A program made the translations under genes and the position numbers. Below are positions 11,560 to 23,769 of a stretch of 64,000 nucleotides of DNA, piece by piece. Below the pieces are notes generated by a model that worked only from the letters and a program-made list of their open reading frames with translations, was not told where the DNA came from and searched no databases. Positions within the stretch are counted from its first letter, which is position 1. Each line of letters starts with the position of its first letter. The stretch comes from Malachius bipustulatus (taxonomy: Eukaryota > Arthropoda > Insecta > Coleoptera > Melyridae), in NCBI GenBank assembly GCA_910589415.1, contig OU342638.1:32895579-32959578 (forward strand). The letters run 5' to 3'.

Positions 11560-13053
11560 TTCGTTTAGCATGTTCGTCGTGTATCCGGTTTACTCTAGCT
11601 TACTCCTCATGCGTGGCCAACACTACTCACTAGTATCCCCGCTTGACTTTTAAAAATATCGAAGCATTGTTTCATGAGATCACACTTCACTATCATTAAT
11701 TGTTTTAACTTGGTCATCAAAGCAAAGAAAACTGGTGATAGCTAGGCACTAATATGCTCGATTTGTCTTATCCAATGGAAACTTCGTTCTTCCCAGAGAA
11801 TAAGTTGCTCTACTTACAGATGAAGTTGTAGCAGTGTACACGAATTTACCATTTTCCAAAAAGAGGTGAACATACTTGCAGGGGATTAAAAGTTTGTTGT
11901 TTCTCTTCCACCAAAGAAATAGGTACTGCTGTAATTATAAACTGCTGTCTGGCGATGTGATGACGTCATGGAAATATTTGTAATAGTTTTTTTTTACGAG
12001 AATCTTCTTAAAGACGTAATTCGCGAAACTAAGATAGTAACTCGGCACTTGCGTTCGCGGACTTGACTGTCGTTGAGATAATTATCTAGAAACAATTTAG
12101 TTTCTCGATATGTAGATAAGGCAAAGATAAAGATAATTTATTCGGCTAAGTTACAGGTGAGTTTTTCTTTTCGTCCTACACCGACGTGACCTCTCACCCC
12201 CGCAGTCTAGCCTTCTTAAGTTCTCGCTTGTCAGTCCTCTGACTGCCGCTCTGGATCGCTTCGCCACCCCTTATGTAATCACTAGTTTCTTCCATTGGCT
12301 ACTTCACGCGCGTCTCTCTTCCTCTCTTTCTTGTTATCGTTTTTTGATACGTACAATGCCCGCTAGGTGATATCGCATTCTTAAACCGTAACTGACCTAA
12401 GGTCCGTGAAATTAAACACGCCATCGTTTGGAAAACGTTGTTAACAATTTTTTCTCGACAAAATAATTTTTATTTTGGCGTTAAAATGCGCGTAGAAGCG
12501 TCTAGTCAATGGTACTTCGTCAGGTCTCATATGTTTCTAGCTCGTGTCGGCGATTCGGTGTCTATTGGTAGATGAATGGGAACGTAGGTGAAAGGATTTA
12601 CAGCGCACTGACGCGAGACGCTATAAAAATGAAATTTGAAATTGTAATTATTTTTAACTTATTCGCTTCTCTATTATAATTCAGCCAGGATTCTAGCACC
12701 TAGCAAGCTAACAGCTTTAATCCTAAAAGTTCCTTTCAAACTAGCTGATTTTTAAGGCGCTAAAATGAATCACCTTGCATATAGTTAGGGCGACTACTCG
12801 ACCTAGTCTGGGAACTTATAATCTAATCTCAACTCGAACCTTTTTAAATGCATTACTTTATATAATCGATAGCAAAACTTGGGTAATCTTAAAAGTTCCA
12901 TACATTTTTAATCAAGATCGTGAGACAGATGGTTAATCTTAAGAGAACTATTGAGATATGAACCCAATTGAAACGATGTGTTATCTGTGAATGTACCTCT
13001 CTGGTTGTTAGTTTCAAATCTGAATTTGTCTGCTTTATTATTGATTGATAAAA
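11560..13053. other. region upstream of the PigC-like gene; possible 5' UTR exon
   Basis: No protein-coding exon was identified. A good donor context, ACAG followed by GTGAGT at about 12157, could end a non-coding first exon that splices toward the coding start at 13054, but no promoter element was pinned down. A short hydrophobic ORF at about 12628 ends in a stop after 16 codons and has no usable donor, so it is not called. Confidence 0.3.
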
Positions 13054-16000
13054 ATGATTCAATTATTAATTAATTTTTGTTTCTATTTAGGTCTAGCAGC
13101 TCTTCCATATTTCTTGTACAGCGCTATAAGGAAACCGGAACGTTCGACTAGAAATTACAAAAGTTTCCACGCAAAAAGGGCAAGTAAGTTCATAGACGAA
13201 TAGACGCTGAAAGGAAATATATTGAATAGAAAATTTCAGGTTGGTCTTATTTGATTAAATACATCCACGCATTGATAAAACTGAGGAAAAAATTTAAAAG
13301 AGCGAAAGACGGGGCCACGTCCCGGACGACGGAGAAAATCATTAACTTAACATCTAACAAGGTAAATATTAATTTAACTCTCGTTATAAAATAAAACAAA
13401 GCCCGTGTAATGGATATTAGCTAAATCAATTTCAAACTTTCCCAGGAGCAGGACTCGCAGGTGCTTTGTGGGATAGACTCGAAGGGAAATAGTCTTCACA
13501 TTAAAATTACAAAGTATTCCAACAATCTCGCCGAGTTTTCTATCGACTTGAACCTGGGAGGAATCAGATACTCCCTTCCAGGTATTCTCCCGGACTATTC
13601 AAACCTAGTTATGATGAAAATAAACGATTATTTTGCAGATTCGGAGAGGAATTCTTTGAGTCACACAAAACCTAACGTGTGGGCACTTAGAGGATTGCAT
13701 GTCGAGGTGTTGGAGCCATTTAGAAAATTAAGGATCACATTTAATGGCATTTTAAAACGAGATTCTTCTTCCAGAAGTGGTTTAACACACACCAAATTCA
13801 ATTTTATGTGAGTAGACGTGGATGCAATGCGCTATTTCATATCGCAGCAATTTTTCTATCTTCCTCAATAACAATAATTGAATCATTCCTATTATAAAAC
13901 GTCGACTTAAAAAAATTAGGAATCCCACTTCTGAAACAAAATTTTTGAAAATTTTCCAATTAATCCAAAGAAGTTGCACCTCTAGATACACTAACGTCAG
14001 CAACCCTTAATGACGTCTAAAACACGTCGTTTTTAATACATACTATCTCACGTAATTAAGGGTAGTCAATTGGTGTCGTAAAAAAGACGTGACATTTTAT
14101 CAAGTCGCTGTAACGTGTTTTTAACGTCATTTACACGTGGAGCTTTGGATTGGAAATTCATAGAATGAAAAGCGTATCTTGTTACATTTTGTACATCATT
14201 ATGACGTCCTAATTTTGGCACTTTTGAAATATTTAGGCACTCGGAATAGTTTTTCCAATTTTTCACCCAGTAACTTTCTTCTTCGTCAATTGATTCATAT
14301 CCATATTTCATGCTTATCTTGAACACGATATTGAGGCCGTTATACCCCAAGTAGCCGCTAAACGTGATTATAACGTCATATTTTGGTGATAACAATTTTT
14401 ATCTTAACATCAGCAAAGTGACGTCTAAAACGCGTCGTTACGTGGAGCTTTGGATTGGAAATTCATAGAATTAAAAGCGTATCTCGTTACATTTTGTACA
14501 TCATTATGACGTCTTAATTTTGGCACTTTTGGAATATTTCGGCACTCGGAATATTTTTTCCAATTTTTCTTCCAGTAACTCTCTTCTTCGTCAATTGATT
14601 TATATTCAAATTTCATGCTTATCTTGAACACGATATTGAGCACGTTATACCCCAGGTAGAGGCTACACGTGATTATAACGTCATATTTTGGTGATAATAA
14701 TTTTTTGTTATCTTAACATCAGCAAAGTGACGTCTAAAACACGTCGTTAATAGTACACACTATCTCACGTCATTGAAGACAAATAATTGGTGACGTAAAA
14801 AAGACGTTACATTTTATAAAGCCGCTTAACGTGTTTTTAACGTCATTTACACATGGAGCTTTGGATTTTAAATTCGGGAAGTATAATTTTTTGGGAATAT
14901 TCAGAAACAGTCAAATTGAGACGTTGAGTCCAGAGTTCATCTTCCATAGAATGAAAAACGTCTCTCATTACATTTTGTACATCATTGTGACGTCTTAATT
15001 TTGACACTTTTTATGTTAAAATATCATTCTCCGCCACCAAATAAAAATATGACGTCTTATACATCGCTGCCACCTTGCAACCTACATCTCGGAATAATTT
15101 TTCAGCATAATATTGACCACGTTACATCCCAAGTAGCAAAGACACGTGATTATAACGTCATATTTTGGTGATAATTGGTCTCTGACATCAGCAACCTATA
15201 AATGACGTCTAAAACACGTTGTTTATAGTACACACTATCTCACATTTACAAGCGAAACTTAAAATACGAAATTCGGAAAGAATATTTTTTTTGGAAATGG
15301 TTGAATAAAGTCAAATTGAGAAGCTGAGGCCAGAGCTTCATGTTGTCTTCCGTAAAAGGACAAATATACCTGATTACATTTTGCTACATCATTGTTTTGA
15401 CTTGTTTTTTTCATCAATAAATTACTAAGATAAATTAATTCTCTAACATTTCATGGTCATTATGACGTCATTCATACGCCTTAAAATTATAGTTATTCAA
15501 GACAACTAATAAATGACGTCAAAAAAACGTAGCTAGAGTCCCATTTTATGACGCCAGCGTTTCATCGTTATCACGACGTCATTCATACGTCAATAAATTG
15601 GACAATCGACGTCACTGATTATCAAAAAAGACGTCTTATTGACGTTGTGCTCCCTAGGAGGACCTTGAATTAGGAATTTTTTTCGGTTTTCTTACCAAGA
15701 AACTAATTTTTTCATCAACTGGTCTAATTCCAAAATTTCCGCTTTATCTTGAGCTGGAAGCTTAGAAAAAGGTTCGGACAACGGAATTGACTATCTCGAT
15801 TAAAAATTTGAAGAGCTGCCACTTCGGGCACAAAATTGTCGGAAAGTTTGTTACCTCGGAATATTTTTCATCAAGTCTCTTTTTTCTTAGTCAACTGATT
15901 TTCAAAATTTTGAGCTTAGAATTCATTGCTCAAAATTAAACAGACAGTTCGAAGTTCTGTCGTTCTTGCATCGTCTGGAAAAATTTAGTTCAAATGCTAT

Positions 16001-19000
16001 CAAGTTTTCATTTCTCTTTTTCTGGCCGACTAGACGCTTAGACTACTACTACCCAGGAAGCACAGTCACGTTATAATGACGTCATTTTTCCCGACGTCAT
16101 TTTTCCAAAAAAATCACGTGATTTATACGTAACGATGACGTCGATCACACGTCATTCTTTCGTCATTTTTAAGACAAACTGAATATTTGGATCTAGCTCG
16201 ATAAGTTCTGCCTTACTATATATTATTTTGTTATAAAGTTCCTTCTCCCTCTTGTTTGTACAAGCTCTTTTTTCAATCTTCTCTCTTATTGGGCCTCTCT
16301 CATCGGGTTTAGTCTTGTAGTGTTCCAACGACGCGAGCAAGTTTCTAGAAAGCCAAAATCAACCACAGTTGCAAACTTAAGTTCTTTTGCTAAACAGAAT
16401 CTCGAAGTTGTTTGAATCATGTTGAATCATGTTTCCGATCCCTAAACCTTTTTCCCTGAGGCTTAAGCTCTCCAAAAAATCTTGATCACCCTGAAAATAA
16501 ATGATAAGGGCGAAATAATAATAAAATATTCTGATTTGCATGACCTCTTTGAAAATTATTTATTTATACTAGATGCAACTATTTATGTCACATTCAGTTA
16601 TTTATTTAACTATTTAATTTGAGTTTAATTCGTATTTCAGATTCACCAGCGTCGGTTCCTTGAAATGTTACCCGAAAAACGCCAGCGTCGCTTTATTGGC
16701 GAGAGCTCTAGCGTCGGAAAAATGGCGAGACGGAAATTGGATGCAAAAGTTGTAAGTTCAAAAAGAAAAGGTCTCTCTATAACAATTATTTCGTTCATTT
16801 AATTCTTATTTTCTCGCTTAGAGGCAAGAGAAAGTCTTACGAACAGTTCGGAGTAATGCAAGGCTTCTTACAATGCAAGGAGGAACTCAAAGAGCTCTAT
16901 TTCAATTCGCACAGGAAACGCTGCTGGGGCGAGAAAGACATCTTAAGTTGTCAAAGGATTACTAATATATTTACTGTCGCCGAGGACGGAACTATGATCA
17001 GTATTGACGTGAGAGAACTGGTGAATGGTTGCAAGAGGTAGCAAGTTGTTGTTTCTTGATTATTCTTTAATTAACGTAATATTTTTTAGGATTGAATATG
17101 GCAACGTAATCAATAAAAAGCGAGAAGTCTTCACCATAGAGGATATTGATTGCTCATCAGAGCTATTATCTGAGACTTTACCGAAAGTGTTAATTTTACA
17201 CATCAGCGGTAAGTAGGAGTTAAAATTCTGACGTCACAACTACCGCTGTTGTGGTAACAAAATTATACTCAGTGCAGGGCATGTGTAGACAGCGGGGACT
17301 GATATGACGTCACAAACGACGAATGAGGACATTTTCTCATTTATTATTTAATTATTTTCCAGCAAAGAAGCAAGCACATAAATGTGTCTTCTACACCAAC
17401 ACAAAAAACATCGAGAAAACAGTCTATGATTCTTATGACACGCTTCAAGCTGTCTCTGAAACAATTATTGACGTCCAGGATGGTAAATCAATGCTCCAGA
17501 TATGGTCAAGGAATACTCCTTGTAAGTCTCTTCATTTATCAAATAATTCTTCTTCAAATAACTCTCTTTCAAGGTATGAAGGAGCAAAGAAATCCTCTCC
17601 CACTACTTACCCCCATTTATTCCTACGACAACTCCCTTGAAACCGCACCTTTAACTCTTGAGCTCAAGAATAGGCGCTCAAAAATTTTACAGCTCACCGG
17701 CGGAAAGGGGTCATCCCTAGCGCTACTCGCAAACATACCCTCAGATCTGGTAATATTGCAAGATAAATAATTCTATTATTATTTGACTCTCTAATTTCAG
17801 TTCAAAGTACCGGAAGGTTTCATAGTAACCACTCACGCTTTCGAGGTGCAAAAAACCGGGAACGATCTCCTTCAAACCACTCTTGGGGAGCTATCGGAAG
17901 CTTCAGGCAGGAACGACCAAGACTCGATCAAAATTCTCTGTGATAGTCTGAGAAAGATAATTGAAGAAGATACCATTAATGAAGAGTTAAGGGATGAAAT
18001 CGAGATGCGTCTGCGCGATTTCGAGAGAAAATTTGGATCATCATTGTTTGCTGTGAGATCATCCGGTAGGTGTCTTTGTTGTGGCTCCCATGATGCCGTA
18101 TTGTGATCGATTTCAGCGATTTCATTCCATTGTTTCACTTTTCTTGCAGCCGTCGGTGAAGATTCTGAAGACTTCTCCTCAGCCGGTCAGAATAGCACCA
18201 TCCTCGGTTGTAAGGGTGAAGAGAAAATTCTTGAAGCAGTTCTTTCCTGCTGGGCGTCCCTTTATTCCTATCAGAGTGTCTCTTATAGAAGGTAAGTTAC
18301 CATAAGCACTTCTTTTGGGTTACTATTATAGTTACAATGCAGGGAGCACGGTTTACCGGTGATAGCGCAAATGGCTGTGGTGGTACAAGAATTAATCCCT
18401 GCAGAAAGCGCTGGTGTTATTTTTACCTGCAACCCGACTAACGGAGATCCATCAGAAATGGTCATTACAGCTAATTATGGATTAGGAGAAGTAAAGTATC
18501 CGATTTTTTATGATTTTTGAACTAATATAGAATTCCTAGAGCGTGGTTTCATCTATGAGCGAACCAGATACAATTACATTATGCAGAGAGTCCCGGGATG
18601 AAATAATTGTAGCGGAAGCGGTAGTGGGTGATAAGGAAAAAATGGTATCTCTACATAATGGTGTAGTGGAGCAAGAACACACAGGCAAGGACAAAAGATC
18701 CAATCTCAGCTTAACGAACGAAGAAGCAATACGACTAGGAAGCGTTGCGCATAACCTTGAGGGTCTCTTCGGGTACCCTTGCGACATCGAATGGGCATTT
18801 TCCCAGGTCAGTACCTATAGTTACTATGGCAACATCTCAACTATTAATATAAGATCTCTCCTAGAACACCTTGTACATTTTACAATGTCGCCCAGTCACC
18901 ACTTTGAATTCTTGGACCGATTTCGAGCTTCTTCACGAGCTGGATTCACCAATAACAAGTAAGGAGTTGTCCGTTCTGACAATGGCTAACACTGGAGAAG

Positions 19001-21940
19001 TTTTCCCTGACGCCTTGACGCCTTTATCTGACACCACGGTACGATTGGTTACATGTAGGGCGCTCACGAGGCACTCGACGGGCTTGGACAATAACCACCA
19101 AGAAGCAATTCCATCGATTAGACATCGAATCATGCTGGATGTGGTCAGGGTGGGTATTCTCTTATATTCTGTCTTTATCACCTTTTATGTTCAGAGCCTT
19201 CAGAGACTCTGTTGGTCAAAGGGAGATCTGTTGTTGCGTGCAAATTTTATGGGCTCCTCATGTTCAAGAATACCGGGCAACGACCTAATAGATCGTTATT
19301 TGAGGAACGGGACCAGGGTAAAACTTTCGTGGACCAAAAAGGGTCTAGAAAAGTATCGGGAGACAACACCTGTGGCTGGTCAACATGAACACACTGAAGT
19401 GGAAGGAGCTCAGATTACTTGTGGAGGTATTCCCCGGTCACAACAGTTACTTGTAACTTATGGGGGTGGGAACACTTCTCTAATGGAAAGACCTTCTGGC
19501 CTTTATTTTAAAGGATCGGAACGACGAGAAGGGCTCTTGGTGGTGGTACACAATCTCTTCCCTCTATACTATCAACTAGGCAGTTCAGAAGAATCAATTG
19601 CTCTGTTCTCAGACCGACAGGGAAATCTTTCACGCTTGCAGCAATACAGCAATGTCTTCTTTTTGGGCGAATGGATTTTTTTGACTTTTACGACAGCTCA
19701 GTATCTGGTAAAACCAGAAGTGACCTGTTCAAAAAATTATTCCTCAAGATCGTCAATAATAAAGTCTTTTTCTTCACAGTCAGTTCATAAGAATCCCCGT
19801 CAAGAGTTGGACCTTTCTTCTAAAATAGTCGAACTGGCGGTCTTCGGGCATTCAGTTCTCGAGGATGGTGTTCATGTACGTTCCTTGGAATTCCACGACG
19901 GACCTACTTCTCCCATTAACCTTTTGAAGGAATTTTTGCGAATGGGTTCTTTTGCTCTGAAAACGGAGAAACTATTGAAAGAGATGGAGGTTAAAGCTAA
20001 GAAACCTGGTTACTTGGAGGAGTTTAAGGGAGACTTGGAGGAATTATACGAGAGAATAGATGGGTATCTTAAGGGAGAAATGGAGGGAGTTGCAGATCTT
20101 TATTGTATCATTAGCGGATCGTGCGTTTTTTATCAAGTCGTTGCACTGAATATCCTGGCAGAAGGAGGACAAGGTTTGTGGTACCTACTACTGGTAACTA
20201 TTGATGTATCTTTAATTACTCTTCCAGATTTCACGATTGAGCATTACAATGACATATCATTGCTCCTTTCAACTTCTGAACTAGTCGAATCAGCTAACGT
20301 CCCGCAACTGGTCAACCAAATAGTGGAACACATTACCGAAGATGGGTTAATTGAAGAATTCACTGCTGTACCTCCAGAAAAAGGTGAGGAATTCCTGAAG
20401 GAACGGACCAGCAAGAGTTATGAAATTTTCAAACGCTTCATGACAAATCATGGTCACCGCTTGATAGGAGAGGTAAGCTGTTAGAGTGAAGACCTTGAAC
20501 GAATAATCCATAATCAACCCTTAGATGGAGCTACAGAACGAGACCTGGGGAACGAATCCAACTAACGTGATATCGATGATCCAGCAAAGTTGCAGGAGCT
20601 GGAAGAAAAACGTGAGCAAAAATCTCACCGTCGAGGAAGTGTTGCCAAAATTGACATCGCCCAAAAAATCATACACGAGGTTTGTATCTTTCCATTGGCT
20701 GTCACTATTGGGTCTTTTTGACAATCCTTTTTTTGCCTTACTTTCTCTGCCTCATCGGAAATTCTTTTATAGTCGGCGTCCTAATGGGGTCATGTGCAAT
20801 CAAATCTAGGCTGCCATCATTCCTCGATGTAGCGTTGAGTGAGAGCAGATTTCATGACAATTTCTCTTTCAGGAAACTATTAAAATGGGTTCTCGGTCGA
20901 GCGCGTAACGCTGTAGCGGCGCGAGAACGTGCTAAATCTCTCTGGATCTTCGCCGTAAACAATCTCCGGACATCTTACAATACCTTAGCTGAAGAATTAG
21001 TCAAATCTGGTTATCTTCCACACCGTGAACTCGTCTTCTACCTCACCCACCAGGAAGTCGAGCAATTGGTCAGGAATATGGGAGCTCCAAGCTTGATAGA
21101 TAAGTAAGTGAAGAAAATGAAGAACACGCCTTATTTGTATAATAATTGATCTGGTTAATTTTAGGGCAAGACTGAGACAAAGATTGTTCTCATCGTGGAA
21201 GAAACAGCGATTCCCTGAAATAATGTTTGGGTATCCTCGACCCCTCCCTGAAGAAGAAGAAAAAGATCGTTTACAGAAATCCAGGAGTGTAGCGGTGGCT
21301 AAGGGAACACCAGCTTGTTTGGGTGATGTAAGAATTGCGAGGGCTTGTGTTTGCACTCATATCAGTGATATTGAGCAGCAGTTACAGCCAGGTAATTTCA
21401 CTTTTGGGGTCTGGAGAGGGACGAAATCATTACGGTGCCTATCTATCTCTTTCATAACTACTTCGAGTCCTAGCGACCATTTTGATCCACCAGATTCGTG
21501 ACGCTTGCGCACAACAGGTCGAATAGTCTGAAAAGAGATAGAAGTAGTCGTTTGCAACAGTACTTAGACAATAATTTATTAATTACGCTTTCAGGTGACA
21601 TTTTGATAGCTTACAGTACTGACATTGGTTGGTCCCCTTACTTCCCTTCACTGGCAGGGATCGTAACAGAACTCGGTGGATTAGTTTCGCATGGTATTGT
21701 TCAATCGATTATTTTTCTTGAGATATATGTATAATAATAAGGTGTCCCACAGGGATCAATTTTCGGTCCTCTAATGTTTATCATGTGATTAATAGATGTT
21801 TTCGTATTATAGGTGCAGTAGTGGCTCGGGAATACGGACTACCTTGTATTGTTGGAGTTAAAAATGCGACTAAGCTATTCACCACAGGAGACATCGTCAG
21901 ACTATCATCTACTACTGGCACAGTGGAGATTCTTGCATAA
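13054..21940 (+). CDS. PEP-synthase/PigC-like phosphotransferase (ATP-grasp plus phosphohistidine domain, no TIM barrel)
   Basis: Expected to move phosphate from ATP through a phosphohistidine to an unknown acceptor. Coding exons: 13054-13183, 13240-13361, 13446-13807, 16641-16751, 16822-17037, 17090-17208, 17363-17521, 17574-17749, 17801-18065, 18150-18291, 18343-18490, 18540-18806, 18865-19149, a short exon 19195-19210 (tentative), 19784-20173, 20228-20472, 20525-20679, 20873-21103, 21165-21391, 21595-21693, 21813-21940. Phases agree and the total is 3,993 nt, about 1,330 aa. The ATG at 13054 opens a hydrophobic helix (LLINFCFYLGLAALPYFLY), so the protein is probably membrane-anchored. ATP-grasp motifs: LTGGKGSSLALL, VRSSAVGEDSEDFSSAGQ, QMAVVVQELIPAESAGVIF and YGLGE. 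C-terminal swivelling domain: DIGWSPYFPSLAGIVTELGG then SHGAVVAREYGLP with the phosphohistidine. The stop follows at 21938, so the PEP-binding barrel of true PEP synthase is absent. Database names for animal homologues vary (phosphoenolpyruvate synthase, PigC, rifampicin phosphotransferase); physiological substrate unknown. Confidence 0.93.
13980..15660. repeat. ACGT-palindrome-rich tandem repeat in the large intron of the PigC-like gene
   Basis: Diverged copies of a ~310-470-bp unit. Landmarks are GACGTCTAAAACACGTCGTT (near 14010, 14421, 14730, 15203), TTATAACGTCATATTTTGGT (14370, 14676, 15151), and AACGTGTTTTTAACGTCATT with a GGAGCTTTGGATT block. TGACGTCA, GACGTC, ACGTGT and related ACGT-centred words recur dozens of times, and a further cluster lies at 16065-16165. 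Two minus-strand open frames (14395-14066 and 14643-14425) are copies of each other created by the duplication. Their differences are spread over all residues with no sign of constraint, so they are not called as genes. Confidence 0.75.
19211..19783 (+). other. in-frame open stretch of uncertain status within the PigC-like gene
   Basis: Reading on from SLQRL (19195), the frame stays open for about 190 codons to the next recognisable family segment, HKNPRQELDLSSKIVELAVF. The translated stretch (for example SWTKKGLEKYRETTPVAGQ) matches nothing I recognise. The family alignment expects HKNP to follow almost directly after the LDVVR/SLQRL segment. Preferred model: a 573-nt intron with donor GTTGGT at 19211 and acceptor CAGTCAG ending at 19783, phase 1. 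Alternative: a lineage-specific coding insert giving a protein of about 1,520 aa. Confidence 0.45.
21741..21785 (+). mobile_element. reverse-transcriptase motif island inside the 119-nt penultimate intron
   Basis: Inside the short intron 21694-21812 the sequence decodes to GVPQGSIFGPLMFIM, the classic RT palm motif of non-LTR elements, then a stop. Nothing else of an RT fits in the intron. It lies about 50 nt after the codon for the predicted catalytic histidine (CAT, 21690-21692). Confidence 0.6.
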
Positions 21941-22206
21941 TGTATAGTGTGTAGTGGGGTTTATCCTAATTACAGTGGCGTCTTAAGATTATTTAATTTG
22001 GACCGTAGATTCGATTTTAATAGCATTCCTTAATTAGAAATTTCGATTACTATGTAAATTAAAGCGAAACTTACGTCCTTTATGGAGCAATGTTAATATA
22101 AAAGCTTGAAGCAAGAAATTACAAAACGTCTTATTGTTTTATTTGTTGTGATCAATACTTTGTGCAGGGAAACAATTCCTCTCATTAATATTCAATTACT
22201 TGCAGC

Positions 22207-22212
22207 AATAAA
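22207..22212 (+). promoter_or_regulatory. candidate polyadenylation signal (AATAAA) of the PigC-like gene
   Basis: The first clear AATAAA downstream of the stop at 21940, in AT-rich sequence and before the solo LTR at 22546. A variant AATATAAA lies earlier, near 22095, and could be used instead. Confidence 0.35.
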
Positions 22213-22545
22213 ACGTCTACAATGTGTCTACAATGTAGATAAATAAAAATGAAGGTACAGGGTGCAACGGATTTATTTTCCGCGTTAATTATTCTTCAAG
22301 CTCTGCGCCTCGCAAATGCAAGAATTGTGACGTCATTTTGTCACAAATTGTTTATTGCTTCAGCACTCCTGAATGTCGCTTATTATACCAGCAACTATTT
22401 TAGAGTCCTGTGGCTCCTTTTATAGTCGGTTTTACGTTGGTATTGCATTCAAATTCCTCTGCGCAGGTCTCTTGATGACCCTCACAAGTGTCACTGACTT
22501 ACTGTCAAATAATATGACAAGGAACAGAAAAAACAAGGAACAACT

Positions 22546-23412
22546 TGTAACGGGATTTTCTGTTAGGTGGAGGTGATTTCCCAGGGATGGATGTCTGCCC
22601 CTTTGCACCCGCGACAAGTCAATTAAAAATCTTTATTTACAAGTATTCTATTTACACATATCTATACTTGTCAAGCTAATATTGATAACCACTGTATCCT
22701 ATGGGCCGGCTCTCGTCCTCCACAGTCCGTCTAATTGGTTGTAGATAGCCGCGTCGGGGCGCGTACTAATGCTGATTGGTCGTTTACCTACGGCCACTCT
22801 TGAACGGTTCGCGGCCGGCTCTTCAGCGCCAGTCGCATGCTCGCAGTCGCACAGTGCGTGTCGGTTGCTGTGGTCTCCGGAACACGCGCCGGAAAGAAAT
22901 CTGGGAGGATATTCTCCGGCGGCGAGGCCACCTGAAACAAAGTCCGTTCCCGATGCCTCAATATGACCTCGGGACGGCTGTTACTGAATCCGGCCACAGG
23001 CCGGGTAGGGACTGAAGGGATCAGCCGGTACTTCAATGCAGCGCCGACTGATTCCCTATACTGAATCGGTTGCCGGCCAGAGCTCACTCCACTCTGGTCG
23101 GTCTGCCGATACCGGGTTACAGTGAGGTTTGACTCATTTCATCGACCTACTGTAGCCGGCTACGTAAATGGATAGGGTGCACTCAATACATGCCCCAGGT
23201 GATCTCCGAGCTCAATTCACAAGGAGAGAGAGTGGTTCTCGAGTCAGTACCTCGGATCCTCTGGTCAGTTCTTCAGTGGGCTCTCTTTATATAGCCGGTG
23301 CTGGTGGAGATAACCTGCTAATCGCTGTCGTAAAAACTATATCACTCCTGATAAACCCCTCTAATAATGAAATAAATAATAATTACCAACGAAAGCCTTT
23401 GATTTCGTTACA
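22546..23412 (-). mobile_element. solo LTR, copy A (inverted)
   Basis: An 867-bp element whose ends on this strand are TGTAACGGGA and TTTCGTTACA, the reverse complement of the other copies. It is flanked on both sides by AACT (22542-22545 and 23413-23416), a perfect 4-bp target duplication. In element orientation it contains a GGCTATATAAAGAG-type TATA box and a GC-rich second half, unlike the AT-rich host DNA. No internal retrotransposon sequence remains, so it is the product of LTR-LTR recombination. It lies about 600 bp downstream of the PigC-like stop codon. Confidence 0.88.
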
Positions 23413-23769
23413 AACTCATTGGATTTTTGAATAAAATAAGCCTTGCGGTACCCCTGATCACGCAACTAGGGCCAAATAATGGTCCTCTAGAGCGCCAAAT
23501 AATTTCTAGCATTCTAGTCCCTATGCCTTCCTAAGATCTTTCCTTTTATTAACACCAGGGCTTCTAAAAAGTGGCCAAAGAGTGACGTCATCATTTTTTA
23601 ACAAGAAGTGTCAGCAACTCTTGATTTTCATTCAAATTGACGCTCTGAGTATAAGTCACCGCCAGTTTGTGGTCTCTCCTCTTTCAATGAGCCTAGCGAG
23701 GAGCATTTAAACTCCTGCGTTGCTGCCGCGGTTACTTCCTCGCTAGTCCTGTTATCGGGGCATCTCGTG

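Noticed and set aside
12628..12680. Short signal-peptide-like frame upstream of the PigC-like gene.
   Set aside because: It stops after 16 codons without a usable donor. The ATG at 13054 already reads in frame into the first family exon.
14066..14643. Two similar minus-strand open frames (109 and 72 codons) that look like a duplicated small protein.
   Set aside because: They lie inside ACGT-rich tandem repeats. Differences fall evenly over residues and there is no start context, domain or splice site, so duplication of the repeat explains them.
22788..23087. 99-codon frame and others on both strands, GC-rich and gene-like.
   Set aside because: They lie within solo LTR copy A. Equivalent frames appear in copies B and C with different lengths and no gag or pol content.
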